DNA of 64,000 nucleotides from an uncultured Bacteroidales bacterium. GTDB taxonomy: Bacteria > Bacteroidota > Bacteroidia > Bacteroidales > UBA932. This document shows, one piece after another, positions 34,998-43,507 of the stretch (positions are counted from its first letter, which is position 1; each line of letters begins with the position of its first letter). The position numbers and the translations under genes are program-made. The notes below the pieces were generated by a model, which was given only the letters and a program-made list of their open reading frames with translations, was not told where the DNA came from and made no database searches. Where the stretch lies: NCBI GenBank assembly GCA_945874155.1, contig CAMCFO010000005.1, forward strand, positions 1 to 64,000, read 5' to 3'.

Positions 34998-36152
34998 ATG
35001 ACAGGAACGATGAAACATTACGGCGATTCATATGAGCAGCAAATGAAATGGTTCGAGATCATCGATGCTCTTGAGACACTCCCGGAAGAAGAGAGAATAG
35101 AGAGGTACCGCGCAGAGGTGCAGAAGGTGGAGAAAAGCATACTCCGCCTCACGGGAGACCCCCTGAAGCTCTCGTCCAGACGCTGGGAGAAGAGCGAAAG
35201 GACTGCCGAAAAGGTCGAGGACCTGCTTGGGAGACGCTACTATCTTCTTTCGAAGATGTTCGAAATCCATTGCTCCGAGGCAGAGGTAAAAAGGATGGAG
35301 AGCGTCAATGCACATCTGTATGAACTCACCTGCGACATGTTCTCCAGGACCGGCAGGATGTACCGGAACATCCTCGACCTCCCGATGGACCCCAAGGACG
35401 ATGACCTCACGGTGGAAGGGACGCTGAAGTACTGGAGAGACTCGGCGCAGGACGTTATACACCTGGAGGATGACGGGTTCTATGGGTCCGACTTCACGAG
35501 GATGATCCTTATCAACGACACCCTCCAGAGGGATGTCAAAGGCGACTTGGGAATCATCTCCTGCCTTCCATTTTGGAATCCGGGCTGCGGCCACAAGTCC
35601 TCGATGAGCGATGCCGAGCTTGACATCGACAATCATCTCGACGACGGCACGACCTGGGCGGAAAGCTGGCTGAGGCATCCGAAACTCGACCATATCTGCA
35701 TGTGCTATGCGACTCACGCAGTCGTGACTCATCAGGACTACCCGATCCCGGACCTTCTGAGGATGAACACCTTCGAGGTGAAGGTGGACGTGACCGTGCA
35801 GCAGATAAGCGAGCAGGACGGGACACGCCTTTTCTGGTGGAAGGACTGCTAAGAGCAGGAGTTCGTGGACAAGTTCATGCATGAGGCACAGAGCCGCCCT
35901 TCAGGAGAGAGCCTCGGGGAGTTCGTCTGGAGGAGGGGCATTGAGTATTTCGAACTGGAGGAGGTAGAAGAGAGCCACAGATGGTTGCTTAAGTCCTTTG
36001 ACAAAGCTCTGAGAATGGACTGCGAAGAGATTAAAGACCGGCTTCAGACCGATATCATCTCCAGACTTCCGGACTGCCGAAAAGACAGCAATTTGGCCGA
36101 GGACTTCCTGAAGGCGCTCAGGAAGATACACAGGGAACTTAAAGGATTATAG
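34998..36152 (+). pseudogene. Unknown soluble protein gene with an in-frame stop
   Basis: One frame runs from 34998 to 36152 (about 384 codons), broken only by a TAA at 35850-35852. The part before (284 aa) and the part after (about 100 aa) read as one protein: charged, helical and without signal or membrane segments. The distal part has GESLGEFVWRRGIEYFELEE and a basic C terminus. I do not recognise the family. Met5 at 35010 is a plausible start. An open frame of similar length on the opposite strand (35028-35882) is a GC-driven shadow. A strong palindrome array follows the gene. Confidence 0.6.
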
Positions 36153-36154
36153 AA

Positions 36155-36356
36155 TTTAAGTTTCGCAAGTGCGAAACACCTCTTAAGGAGGGTCTTCGGC
36201 CCGACAAAGTGGGGATGACCAAAAAGCCTTTTGTTCATCCCCTTCGGGACTCCTTAACCCCCGCAGACTCGCGTCTGCGGCCCCTATTAGGGGCATTTCG
36301 CACCTCTGGTGCGGTCCCTTCGGGACTTTTTAGCCACCCTCATTTAGGATGAGGGT
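36155..36356. repeat. Array of consecutive palindromes
   Basis: The array begins right after the preceding gene. Perfect or near-perfect palindromes follow each other: TTTCGCAAGTGCGAAA, CCTCTTAAGGAGG, GGTCTTCGGCC, then the 131-bp multi-hairpin repeat (36209-36339), then ACCCTCATTTAGGATGAGGG. Seven or more hairpins in 200 bases is unusual. Confidence 0.75.
36209..36339. repeat. 131-bp multi-hairpin repeat, copy 2
   Basis: This is the same element as 14392-14522, in the same orientation. The two visible differences (TTGCG/TCGCG, CTCC/CTCT) change loop positions or stem bases that still pair in part, which hints that the structure matters. Confidence 0.8.
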
Positions 36357-36640
36357 AACGTGGATATAAAAGACAGTGCATTGGCAAAGGTTCGCAAGTC
36401 CTTCCAATGATCGATAAATACGACGCACTTTGGTATTGATACAATGTACAAATATAGCCATTCTTGCCGATAACGGCAACAAATGGTGCATCTACTTATG
36501 AAAATTGTTGAAGTACCGGCCTTCTTGAATCATCTGCATTCTGATATTTTGACATCATCCTGTGCCATATTGTCCATCTATATGCGCAATTTGTCAGCAT
36601 TGCCATCCAGGAATGGGTCATTGCGGTTATGGCATCTGAT
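36357..36640. other. Intergenic stretch without recognisable gene
   Basis: No open frame of interest, repeat copy or clear promoter was found here. Confidence 0.4.
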
Positions 36641-36756
36641 TTGACTTTCTCATAATCGTTCCCGCGAAAGCGAGAGCGACCGTCCGATTATGAATGATCG
36701 TTCGAACAACGGGGCAGGTAAATATGTTTAACAACTTAGTATAGGAGACTTTTATT
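36641..36756 (+). promoter_or_regulatory. Conserved Hsp20 leader, copy 1
   Basis: About 110 bases before the ATG are conserved in the second Hsp20 leader (41140-41250). Shared elements are CGTTCCCGCGAAAGCGAGAG with a CGCGAAAGCG hairpin, GAATGATCGTTCGAA, ACGGGGCAGGTAAATATGTT and the ribosome-binding-like TATAGGAGA. ATAATCG near 36651 can pair with CGATTAT near 36685. The leader may contain a heat-shock promoter or a temperature-sensitive RNA fold. Confidence 0.55.
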
Positions 36757-37188
36757 ATGACACCTATGAGACGTTACGAACAGAATTGGCTGCCCGAAAT
36801 CTTCAACGATTTCTTCGCCAATGATTGGATGACCCGTACAAACTCAACAGCTCCGGCCATCAACGTAATTGAAGACGACAAAGACTACAAGGTCGAGGTC
36901 GCAGCACCTGGAATGAACAAGGAAGACTTCAAGGTCAACGTCACGGATGACAACTATCTCGTACTGACCATGGAGAAGAAGAACGAATCCAAGGATGAGG
37001 ACAAGAAGAGGAAGTATCTCCGCAGGGAGTTCTCATACCACAAGTTCGAACAGAGCCTCGCTCTTCCTGAGAATGCAAACAAGGACGAAATCAAGGCCAC
37101 GGTAAACGACGGTATTCTTACCATCGACATACCGAAAATCAAGACCACTGAGAAACAGCCTGCCATAAAGCAGATTGAAATTCAGTAA
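36757..37188 (+). CDS. Hsp20 family small heat-shock protein, copy 1
   Basis: This is a 143-residue ATP-independent holdase chaperone that keeps unfolding proteins soluble. The alpha-crystallin domain spans residues ~35-135, with the conserved block KVEVAAPGMNKEDFKVNV and the late A-x-x-x-G-V/I-L motif as VNDGILTIDIPK. The start MTPMRRYEQNWLPEIFNDFF is shared with the paralog at 41251. The 5' leader is also shared. It is probably a single-gene transcript. Confidence 0.93.
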   Translation: MTPMRRYEQNWLPEIFNDFFANDWMTRTNSTAPAINVIEDDKDYKVEVAAPGMNKEDFKVNVTDDNYLVLTMEKKNESKDEDKKRKYLRREFSYHKFEQSLALPENANKDEIKATVNDGILTIDIPKIKTTEKQPAIKQIEIQ

Positions 37189-37246
37189 TCAGGCTTAGTA
37201 CGGATGCCCGCCTGCCGGAAACGGTGGACGGGCTTATTTTGAAATT

Positions 37247-38002
37247 ATGAGACGGCCGGTAGTAATGAATATGAGCGGGGCTTATGATCTTGAGCCGCTG
37301 ATGGAAGGACAGGACTTCGACCTTGTCGACTGTAAGGATATCTGCGGGAAAGAGTTCATCTGCTCGGAGGAAGCTCAAAATGAAATCTCCCAAAGGATGG
37401 CTGACTATGCTCCCGAGGGAATGCATCTCGACGATTCGGGCAATTATCACTACCTGACGAAACTCTGGACCGACAGGCTGACCGCTCCGTTCTCCCTGGT
37501 CCTGATCGACCATCACACTGATATGCGCCGGGAAGCATTTGACGGCATACTCACCTGCGGCAATTGGGTGAGGGTAATGCTGGAGAGCAATCCGTATCTG
37601 AAGAAGGTCATAATCGTAGGACCGACCGAGGTTCAGCGGAGCACTATAGACAGTTGCTACCATTCAAGAGTGCAGTTCATCAGCGAGGACGTTTTGCTGA
37701 CTGAAGACGGGTGGAAGGAATTCTCCAAGGTGCACTTGAAGGAGCCCGTTTACATATCCATAGACAAGGATGTGCTCAACCACGAAAGCGCCATAACTGA
37801 CTGGGACCAGGGGAATCTATGTCTGAACCACCTCAAACGGCTGCTTGACATCATCTTCAGGAATGAGAAAGTCATCGGAATAGACATCTGCGGAGAATAC
37901 TCCGAGGTCCACGACCTTATTGAGGCCCAGGAGGCAGGACTGCTGAACGAGCATACAAATGTGGAAATCCTTGAGGAAGTGAAGTTGGAAGGATTATCGT
38001 GA
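37247..38002 (+). CDS. Arginase-fold (ureohydrolase-like) protein
   Basis: This is a 251-residue cytosolic protein with the metal motifs of the arginase/agmatinase superfamily in reduced form. VLIDHHTDM supplies D-H-x-D, YISIDKDVL supplies D-x-D, and GIDICGEYSE corresponds to the family's C-terminal ExxE-like part. It is shorter than typical arginases (~300 residues) and belongs to a poorly studied Bacteroidales subgroup; guanidino hydrolysis is only inferred. It follows Hsp20 by 58 bases. Confidence 0.75.
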   Translation: MRRPVVMNMSGAYDLEPLMEGQDFDLVDCKDICGKEFICSEEAQNEISQRMADYAPEGMHLDDSGNYHYLTKLWTDRLTAPFSLVLIDHHTDMRREAFDGILTCGNWVRVMLESNPYLKKVIIVGPTEVQRSTIDSCYHSRVQFISEDVLLTEDGWKEFSKVHLKEPVYISIDKDVLNHESAITDWDQGNLCLNHLKRLLDIIFRNEKVIGIDICGEYSEVHDLIEAQEAGLLNEHTNVEILEEVKLEGLS

Positions 38003-38088
38003 AAACAGATACCTCAGTGCCTCCAGCGGGTGATACAGGGAGCATCCTCGGGCCTCTGAAGCGCAGACGGTTCAAATCCCCTCCCCGT

Positions 38089-38220
38089 CTATGCGATGAC
38101 ACGCATAGACTGTTCCAACATTTTCACCACCCGGCATGGATTGCCCACGGCAACACAGCCGTCCGGAATATCCTTCACAACGACACTTCCTGCGCCTATG
38201 GTTGTACCAGACGCAAAAAG
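38089..38220 (-). pseudogene. Hexapeptide acetyltransferase, C-terminal fragment
   Basis: On the - strand this reads ASGTTIGAGSVVVKDIPDGC and then VAVGNPCRVVKML before a stop. This is the left-handed beta-helix end and tail of a maltose O-acetyltransferase-type enzyme (IGAGSVV.KDIP..V..G.PA). The rest of the gene is absent. The remaining bases 38003-38088 and 38221-38313 show no gene; a -7-like TATCTTCG lies before the WYL gene. Confidence 0.7.
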
Positions 38221-38313
38221 TAGAGACAGTGTCATACAATCTTTCTTCACTGCCACATTTTTTCAGTAATAGTATGTATCTTCGCACCGTGAAACAATAA
38301 AGACGAGTCAATC

Positions 38314-39207
38314 ATGGCAAAGAGCTTTTTCAAAAGGTATATTTGGCTGGTGGACCTGCTGAGCCGCAGGGGTTACATCTCGCTCAAGGAAATCAGCGAC
38401 GAATGGCAGAAGAGCCCACTCAATGACACTCACGCTCCCCTCTCCGAAAGGACATTCTTCAATCACAGGGATGCCATCTTCGACATCTTCGGCATAGAAA
38501 TAAGGAACGACAGGTCGCTGGGCTTCTACATCGCCAGCTCCGATATGGACGGTAATTCCACAGGAGAGTGGATGCTGCATACGCTTTGCCTGAACAATGT
38601 CCTGCAGGAGAATGCCGACATGAAAAACCGCATCCTTATCGAGAAGGCTCCGTCGAGCGAGAAGTTCCTCACCGAGGTCATCAGCGCGATGCGTGCAGGA
38701 AAGGTCATCAGCCTGACCTACCAGAGTTTTTACCGTCCTGAGCCCAACACATTCAGTGTCCGTCCTTACTGCGTCAAATATTTCAAGAAGAGATGGTATA
38801 TGCTCGCAGAAAGCGACCTCGGTCTGCGCATCTACTCCCTCGACCGCTTCGTCGATATGGAGGAGTTGGACCAGACTTTCGAGATTCCCGAAGAGTTCGA
38901 CGCCGAAGGATTCTTCAGCAATTACTTCGGGGTGATAGTAGGAGACAAGAAGGCAGAGGACGTCGTCATCAGAGTGGAGCCTTCTCAGGCCAACTACTTC
39001 CGCTCGGTGCCCAAGCATCACAGCCAGAAGGAGATAGAGCCGATTGACGGGTGGCCGGCGTTCACCTACCACATTGCTCCGGCCTACGATTTCAAGCAGG
39101 AACTGCTCTCCCACGGGGCATTAGTCGAGGTGCTCTCTCCGGAGAGTTTTCGCAAGGAAATGGCCGATGCGGCTGCAGAGATGAACAGGATATACGGGAA
39201 GAAATGA
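38314..39207 (+). CDS. WYL-domain transcriptional regulator
   Basis: This 297-residue DNA-binding regulator has an N-terminal winged helix (residues ~10-75, GYISLKEISDEW and TFFNHRDAIFDIFG). A WYL ligand-binding domain (~125-200; CVKYFKKRWYMLAESD and IYSLDRF) and a WCX-like C-terminal part follow. WYL proteins often sense nucleic-acid ligands and regulate defence or DNA-repair genes. Its stop overlaps the ATG of the exonuclease gene (ATGA), so the two are coupled. Confidence 0.9.
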   Translation: MAKSFFKRYIWLVDLLSRRGYISLKEISDEWQKSPLNDTHAPLSERTFFNHRDAIFDIFGIEIRNDRSLGFYIASSDMDGNSTGEWMLHTLCLNNVLQENADMKNRILIEKAPSSEKFLTEVISAMRAGKVISLTYQSFYRPEPNTFSVRPYCVKYFKKRWYMLAESDLGLRIYSLDRFVDMEELDQTFEIPEEFDAEGFFSNYFGVIVGDKKAEDVVIRVEPSQANYFRSVPKHHSQKEIEPIDGWPAFTYHIAPAYDFKQELLSHGALVEVLSPESFRKEMADAAAEMNRIYGKK

Positions 39208-39698
39208 GAGATTTTGCAGCAATAGATTTCGAGACGGCAAACGAGCAGCCGTCCAGCGTATGCTCCGTCGGAGTGGTGATAGTGCGTGACGGGGAGATTG
39301 TGGACTCCTTCTACAGTCTCATCCACCCCGAGCCGGAGTACTACCAATGGTTCTGCCAGAGGGTGCACGGTCTTGGACCGGAGGACACCGAAGATGCACC
39401 GGTCTTCCCCTATGTCTGGGAAAAGATAGAGCCGTTCATCGAGGGACTACCGTTGGTTGCTCATAACTCCCGTTTCGACGAAGGCTGTCTCAAGGCTGTC
39501 TTCCGGGTGTATAGGATGGACTATCCAAACTATGAGTTCCACGACACCCTCGCTGCTTCCCGACGCCATTTCGGCTGCCGTCTTCCTAACCATCAGCTCC
39601 AGACCGTCGCAGCAGCCTGCGGATATGATCTCGTGAACCACCATCACGCCCTTGCGGATGCTGAGGCCTGCGCCGTGATAGCAAGAGAATTATTATAA
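39204..39698 (+). CDS. DEDDh 3'-5' exonuclease (DNA polymerase III epsilon-like)
   Basis: This 164-residue exonuclease has all three Exo motifs: AIDFETAN (DxE), AHNSRFDEGCL (Exo II) and HHALADAEACA (HxxxxxD). It is a stand-alone domain without a polymerase or helicase part. It is coupled to the WYL regulator by a 4-base overlap, which suggests joint control. The start at 39204 is set by that overlap; the longer frame to 39051 lies inside the WYL gene. Confidence 0.9.
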   Translation: MRDFAAIDFETANEQPSSVCSVGVVIVRDGEIVDSFYSLIHPEPEYYQWFCQRVHGLGPEDTEDAPVFPYVWEKIEPFIEGLPLVAHNSRFDEGCLKAVFRVYRMDYPNYEFHDTLAASRRHFGCRLPNHQLQTVAAACGYDLVNHHHALADAEACAVIARELL

Positions 39699-39796
39699 AC
39701 TGTAACAATATGGCATAGTCACCCTCATGTCAAATGTCCTCCAGAGATAATGCCAAGGACTATAAGAGAAAAGCGGATTTGTTCAAGGATAATTGT

Positions 39797-39804
39797 TATA
39801 TTTG
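39797..39804 (+). promoter_or_regulatory. -7 box for the deoxyribosyltransferase-macro gene
   Basis: TATATTTG lies 69 bases before the ATG at 39873. The leader in between is AT-rich. Confidence 0.45.
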
Positions 39805-39872
39805 TCGTAAAATATATTTTTATATTCAAGCTAGCCCGGAACTTAATCTAACCCTTTTTAATCCAACAAGTA

Positions 39873-40589
39873 ATGCAAGGAAAGTTCAATGTAATCACGC
39901 TCTGCGGGAGCACACGCTTCAGGGCAGAGTATGAAAGGGTTCAGAAGGAACTGACCCTTAAGGGGAACATCGTAATATCGGTAGGTCTCTTCGGCCACAG
40001 CGGGGACGATGAGGTATGGAAGGACGGGGTGAAGGAGATGCTGGACGAGATGCACCTCGCCAAGATTGACATGGCTGATGAGATCTTTGTCATCAATCCG
40101 GGCGGATACGTCGGGCAAAGCACCTCACGGGAGATTGCCTATGCCCGAAGTCGGGGGAAAACAGTGAAATCACTCTGCCCGCTGGAACCACCTTGTGAAC
40201 CAAGGGCCAGGCGGGTGACACCTGATTTCATAACTGAACTCAAGGAAGGAGAGGTCTTCGTTTTCGGAAGCAACAAGGAGGGCATGCACGGAGGAGGTGC
40301 CGCAAGGATTGCATCCGAGAAGTTCGGAGCCAAATGGGGCGAAGGCATAGGGATGACTGGACGCTGCTATGCCATCCCGACAATGGACGGAAGCCTCGAC
40401 ATCATCCGTAAACACGTGGATGATTTCACGGAATATGCTGCAGCCCATCCCGAGTTGACATTTCTGGTCACCCGCATTGGATGCGGTATTGCCGGTTGGA
40501 GGGACAGCGAGATTGCTCCCCTGTTCGGGAAAGCCTCAGAACTGGGTAACGTGACTCTCCCTGAAGAGTTCTGGAAAATATTACAATAA
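39873..40589 (+). CDS. Fusion: deoxyribosyltransferase-like + macro-like (A1S_2505-type) domain
   Basis: The 238 residues form two domains. Residues 1-105 are Rossmann-like, with ITLCGSTRFRAEYE and a late EIAYARSRGK, as in nucleoside deoxyribosyltransferase/DUF4406 proteins. Residues ~110-238 match the small macro-like family seen in phages, with EVFVFGSNKEGMHGGGAARI and RIGCGIAGW (a glycine-rich ligand loop). Each domain handles nucleoside or ADP-ribose-like ligands, so the fusion may process or sense such a signal. It is followed by dtd after ten bases, probably in the same transcript. Confidence 0.75.
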   Translation: MQGKFNVITLCGSTRFRAEYERVQKELTLKGNIVISVGLFGHSGDDEVWKDGVKEMLDEMHLAKIDMADEIFVINPGGYVGQSTSREIAYARSRGKTVKSLCPLEPPCEPRARRVTPDFITELKEGEVFVFGSNKEGMHGGGAARIASEKFGAKWGEGIGMTGRCYAIPTMDGSLDIIRKHVDDFTEYAAAHPELTFLVTRIGCGIAGWRDSEIAPLFGKASELGNVTLPEEFWKILQ

Positions 40590-40599
40590 CGAAGAAAAA

Positions 40600-41052
40600 A
40601 TGAGACTGGTAATACAAAGAGTAAAGGAAGCGTCTGTCACCATTGATGGAAAGACTGTATCCGCCATCGGGCAGGGGCTGTTTATCCTTATCGGGGTGGA
40701 GAATGGCGACACTGAGGCTGATATGGAATGGTTGGCGGCAAAAGCTGCCGGACTTCGCATTTTCAATGACGACAATGGGGTGATGAACCGCAATGTGGTT
40801 GACGTTAACGGACAGTTACTTGCCGTATCCCAGTTCACCCTCACTGCTTCCACCAAGAAAGGGAACCGGCCGTCCTATATGCGGGCAGCAGGTCACGAAT
40901 TGGCGGTTCCCCTATATGAAAAATTCTGCGCCCGTCTTTCGGAGCTGACATCCAAACCGGTCCAGAGAGGCGTTTTCGGTGCAGATATGCAATGCGCTCT
41001 TGTCAATGATGGACCTGTCACAATAATCATCGATTCACGAATAAAGGAATAA
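40600..41052 (+). CDS. dtd: D-aminoacyl-tRNA deacylase
   Basis: This 150-residue homodimeric enzyme removes D-amino acids and glycine wrongly attached to tRNA. The family motifs are clear: MRLVIQRVKEASVTIDG at the start, the catalytic SQFTL, and NDGPVTII near the end (Gly-cisPro motif NxGPxT). Its length equals that of other DTDs. It is a core gene located in an accessory-looking setting. Confidence 0.96.
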   Translation: MRLVIQRVKEASVTIDGKTVSAIGQGLFILIGVENGDTEADMEWLAAKAAGLRIFNDDNGVMNRNVVDVNGQLLAVSQFTLTASTKKGNRPSYMRAAGHELAVPLYEKFCARLSELTSKPVQRGVFGADMQCALVNDGPVTIIIDSRIKE

Positions 41053-41139
41053 GACTTGGTGACATTTTGTCCAGCTTTGTGCAAATATGGCAGTTTCTGC
41101 TGACTGTTTCGGTCCATATCCAGTTTGGCATCTGATTTG

Positions 41140-41250
41140 GCTATTTCATATTCGTTCCCGCGAAAGCGAGAGCGACCATCCGATTAAGAATGATCGTTCG
41201 AATCACGGGGCAGGTAAATATGTTTAACACTTAATATAGGAGATATGATT
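41140..41250 (+). promoter_or_regulatory. Conserved Hsp20 leader, copy 2
   Basis: The leader matches 36641-36756: the same CGTTCCCGCGAAAGCGAGAG, GAATGATCGTTCGAA, ACGGGGCAGGTAAATATGTT and TATAGGAGA elements. The upstream TTTGGCATCTGATTTGG also resembles copy 1. The conserved non-coding block supports a shared regulatory role. Confidence 0.55.
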
Positions 41251-41685
41251 ATGACACCTATGAGACGTTACGAACAGAATTGGCTGCCCGAAATCTTCAA
41301 CGATTTCTTCGCCAATGATTGGATGAACCGTACAAGTGCAACAGCTCCGGCCATCAATGTTATTGAAAACGACAATGACTACAAAGTCGAGGTCGCAGCT
41401 CCTGGAATGACCAAGGAAGATTTCAACCTCAAAGTCACAGACGACAATTATCTCGTTCTGACTATGGAGAAGAAGAATGAAACCAAAGATGAGGATAACA
41501 AGAAGAGGAAATATCTTCGCAGAGAGTTCTCTTACAGGAAATTCGAACAGAGCCTCGCTCTTCCTGAAGACGTGAACAAGGATGAGATCAAAGCCTCTGT
41601 CAACGACGGAGTCCTCACCATTGACATTCCAAAAATCAAGGTCTGCGAAAAGCAGCCAGCTGTAAAACAGATTGAGATTCACTAA
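41251..41685 (+). CDS. Hsp20 family small heat-shock protein, copy 2
   Basis: This 144-residue paralog of the chaperone at 36757 has about 85% identical residues. The alpha-crystallin block is KVEVAAPGMTKEDFNLKV, and the end is VNDGVLTIDIPK. The start at 41251 follows the paralog; an ATG two codons earlier (41245) is possible. Two strong terminators follow. Confidence 0.93.
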   Translation: MTPMRRYEQNWLPEIFNDFFANDWMNRTSATAPAINVIENDNDYKVEVAAPGMTKEDFNLKVTDDNYLVLTMEKKNETKDEDNKKRKYLRREFSYRKFEQSLALPEDVNKDEIKASVNDGVLTIDIPKIKVCEKQPAVKQIEIH

Positions 41686-41700
41686 CAGGCAAAATCCAAA

Positions 41701-41744
41701 GGGGGGGGTGACTAATAAGTGATTTAGTCACCCCCCCTTTTGTA
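41701..41744 (+). terminator. Intrinsic terminator after Hsp20 copy 2
   Basis: A 14-bp stem (GGGGGGGTGACTAA with TTAGTCACCCCCCC, 8-base loop) is followed by TTTTG, 16 bases after the Hsp20 stop. Confidence 0.8.
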
Positions 41745-41817
41745 TTTGTAAGCCCCCGAAATGGCTCACCATAATCCAGATCCCTGTTCAGAAAGCTTAA
41801 TAGTCGAGATTGCTGAA

Positions 41818-41855
41818 AGGGGGCTGTTTCGCTTCGAGAAACAGCCCCCTTTTTT
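41818..41855 (+). terminator. Second strong hairpin terminator
   Basis: A 13-bp perfect stem (AGGGGGCTGTTTC with GAAACAGCCCCCT, loop GCTTCGA) is followed by TTTTTT. No gene lies between it and the first terminator. Confidence 0.75.
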
Positions 41856-41862
41856 AGGCCTC

Positions 41863-41941
41863 AGTAATCCTCAAAAAATAACCTGCATCATCTTTGAAAA
41901 TCTTTTCGGTCCATATTTCCTCCCTCATCAGTCACATAGCT
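41863..41941 (+). repeat. Dispersed 3'-end repeat, long form (79 bp)
   Basis: This is the second long copy, matching 6023-6101 in the opposite orientation. It follows the Hsp20 terminators on the + strand, and CATAGCTACGGCTATG at its end forms an extra hairpin. Confidence 0.8.
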
Positions 41942-42019
41942 ACGGCTATGCTCCTTCTTCGGGTGAAAATCTGACCTCGAAAATCTAATTCAAATCTGAC
42001 GCAAATTATTATTTTCGTA

Positions 42020-42622
42020 TTACTCAATAGGTTTGAAATCAGAAGCAGGATGTTTACAGAGCGGACAGATGAAGTCTGCCGGGAGTTCTTCGCCCTCGTA
42101 AATATAGCCACATATCGTGCACACCCAACCCTTCTTTTTCGGACGCTCAGGTGCCGGCTTTATGTTTTTATGGTAGTATGCGTAAGTTGCTGAAGGAGTA
42201 TCATTGAGGGATTCAGCATCAGTGACCTCAGCTATGAAAAGAGTATGTGTGCCAAGATCCACCATAGACTCGACCTTTGCAGAAAGCACTGCATTCACGC
42301 CTTCCGTAACATATATGATTCCGTTGTCAGAACGTGAGAAAGTGATGCCTGCTGCTTTGTCAACATCCTTACCGCTCTGGAATCCCCAATGCTTGAATGT
42401 ATCAAAAGTAGCTGATTCTGAGAGAATTGACACATTGAACCGGCCGGTTCTCTCAATCATTCCGTGAGTGTAATTTGCCTTATTGACAGCTAAAGAAATA
42501 CGGTTTGGAGTGGTTGTGAGCTGCATTACCGTATTTGTGATGCAACCGTTGTCTTTTCCGTCTTCGTGGGCCGTTACCACAAACAAGCCATAAGACAATT
42601 TGAAAAATGCTTTATTATCCAT
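42020..42622 (-). CDS. Flavin reductase-rubredoxin fusion protein
   Basis: This 200-residue redox protein has an FMN-binding flavin-reductase-like domain (residues 1-150; MDNKAFFKLSYGLFVVTA, a typical start) and a C-terminal rubredoxin (~155-200). The rubredoxin has both Fe ligand pairs, CTICG and CPLCK. Such fusions (high-molecular-weight rubredoxins) take part in oxygen or peroxide detoxification in anaerobes. The start at 42622 is set by the -7 box at 42652-42659; the longer frame to 42721 would include the promoter. Confidence 0.9.
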   Translation of the reverse strand: MDNKAFFKLSYGLFVVTAHEDGKDNGCITNTVMQLTTTPNRISLAVNKANYTHGMIERTGRFNVSILSESATFDTFKHWGFQSGKDVDKAAGITFSRSDNGIIYVTEGVNAVLSAKVESMVDLGTHTLFIAEVTDAESLNDTPSATYAYYHKNIKPAPERPKKKGWVCTICGYIYEGEELPADFICPLCKHPASDFKPIE

Positions 42623-42651
42623 AATTACTTGAAGAAATTTGATTCTGAGTG

Positions 42652-42659
42652 CAAAGCTA
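42652..42659 (-). promoter_or_regulatory. -7 box for the flavin reductase-rubredoxin gene
   Basis: On the - strand this reads TAGCTTTG, 29 bases before the ATG at 42622. Confidence 0.5.
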
Positions 42660-42781
42660 AGTAATTTTGGACATACTTTGTACTTCTTAATTTGAAAAAT
42701 TATAATTTGAGCCCCAAACAATCTTCAACTCGTCAGTTTTTGCAGGTAAGAATGAATTGGGACAGGTATTCTTACGCCATA

Positions 42782-43252
42782 TCAAACAGGCAGCGAGATA
42801 CTGTCAATTCTCAAACGCAGTGTCCCGGAAGGGACGGCGACCTCAGCGATTTCCCCGACCTTTTTCCCCATCAGGGCGGCGCCGATAGGTGAATTAAGCG
42901 AAATCTTTCCCTCCTCCAGATTCATTTCGTGGGGGCTTACGATTTCGTATTTCATCTTGACATTCGTGTTGAGATTCGTAAATTCGACCAGACTCAGAAG
43001 GCATATCCTGTCTTTGGGAAGGGCATCCGGGTCAATGACTCTGGAATGTTCCAGAATCTTCTGAAGGAAACGAATCCGGCTTATGGTCTTCGCCTGCATA
43101 CGCTTTGCTTCACGATAGCCCGCGTTATCGCTCCGGTCGCCTTGCGAGGCTGTCTCCGCGAGATTTTCCCTCACTTTGGGATAGACCTCGTTGATAAGGC
43201 TGTTCAACTCCGTCTGAATCTCATCGTATCGTTCTTTTGACAAGTATTCCAT
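42782..43252 (-). CDS. Transcription elongation factor GreA/GreB family
   Basis: This 156-residue cleavage factor rescues backtracked RNA polymerase. The N-terminal coiled coil (~1-70) contains the acidic tip region DRSDNAGYREAK, where the two catalytic acids are expected in the hairpin loop (DxxDN). The C-terminal FKBP-like domain ends with SPIGAALMGKKVGEIAEV, the GreA signature. The start at 43252 (MEYLSKERYDEI) fits the family; an upstream ATG would add 14 residues. Confidence 0.9.
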   Translation of the reverse strand: MEYLSKERYDEIQTELNSLINEVYPKVRENLAETASQGDRSDNAGYREAKRMQAKTISRIRFLQKILEHSRVIDPDALPKDRICLLSLVEFTNLNTNVKMKYEIVSPHEMNLEEGKISLNSPIGAALMGKKVGEIAEVAVPSGTLRLRIDSISLPV

Positions 43253-43507
43253 AGCTAAAATATGTTCTGAAACAGACAATTCAAAATTATCCATATTTTG
43301 TGAATTTTCAAAATTCGTTGCAATCGTGAAAGAGACTCGGCAGTACAGAGGCCATTCTGATAGTTGAAATCAAGTGCAAAAAAGTGTAGTACAACAGTTG
43401 TAATATGTGCTAAAAATTCTGACAACCTCTGAACGTCCCGAAAGGACCGCATCTAAACTGCGAAATGCGTGTTTCGCAGTTGCGAATCTAAAATCAGTTA
43501 ATATTTG

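Noticed and set aside
35028..35882. 284-codon open frame on the - strand
   Set aside because: It lies exactly opposite the conserved + strand frame, has no domain, and is explained by codon bias.
38066..38090. Possible tRNA T-arm (GGTTCAAATCCC)
   Set aside because: The surrounding bases do not form a cloverleaf, anticodon stem or matching acceptor stem.
38308..39114. 268-codon open frame on the - strand
   Set aside because: It is antisense to the WYL regulator, whose domains are clear.
41761..41988. 75-codon + strand open frame after Hsp20
   Set aside because: It crosses a strong terminator and the dispersed repeat, so it is not a gene.
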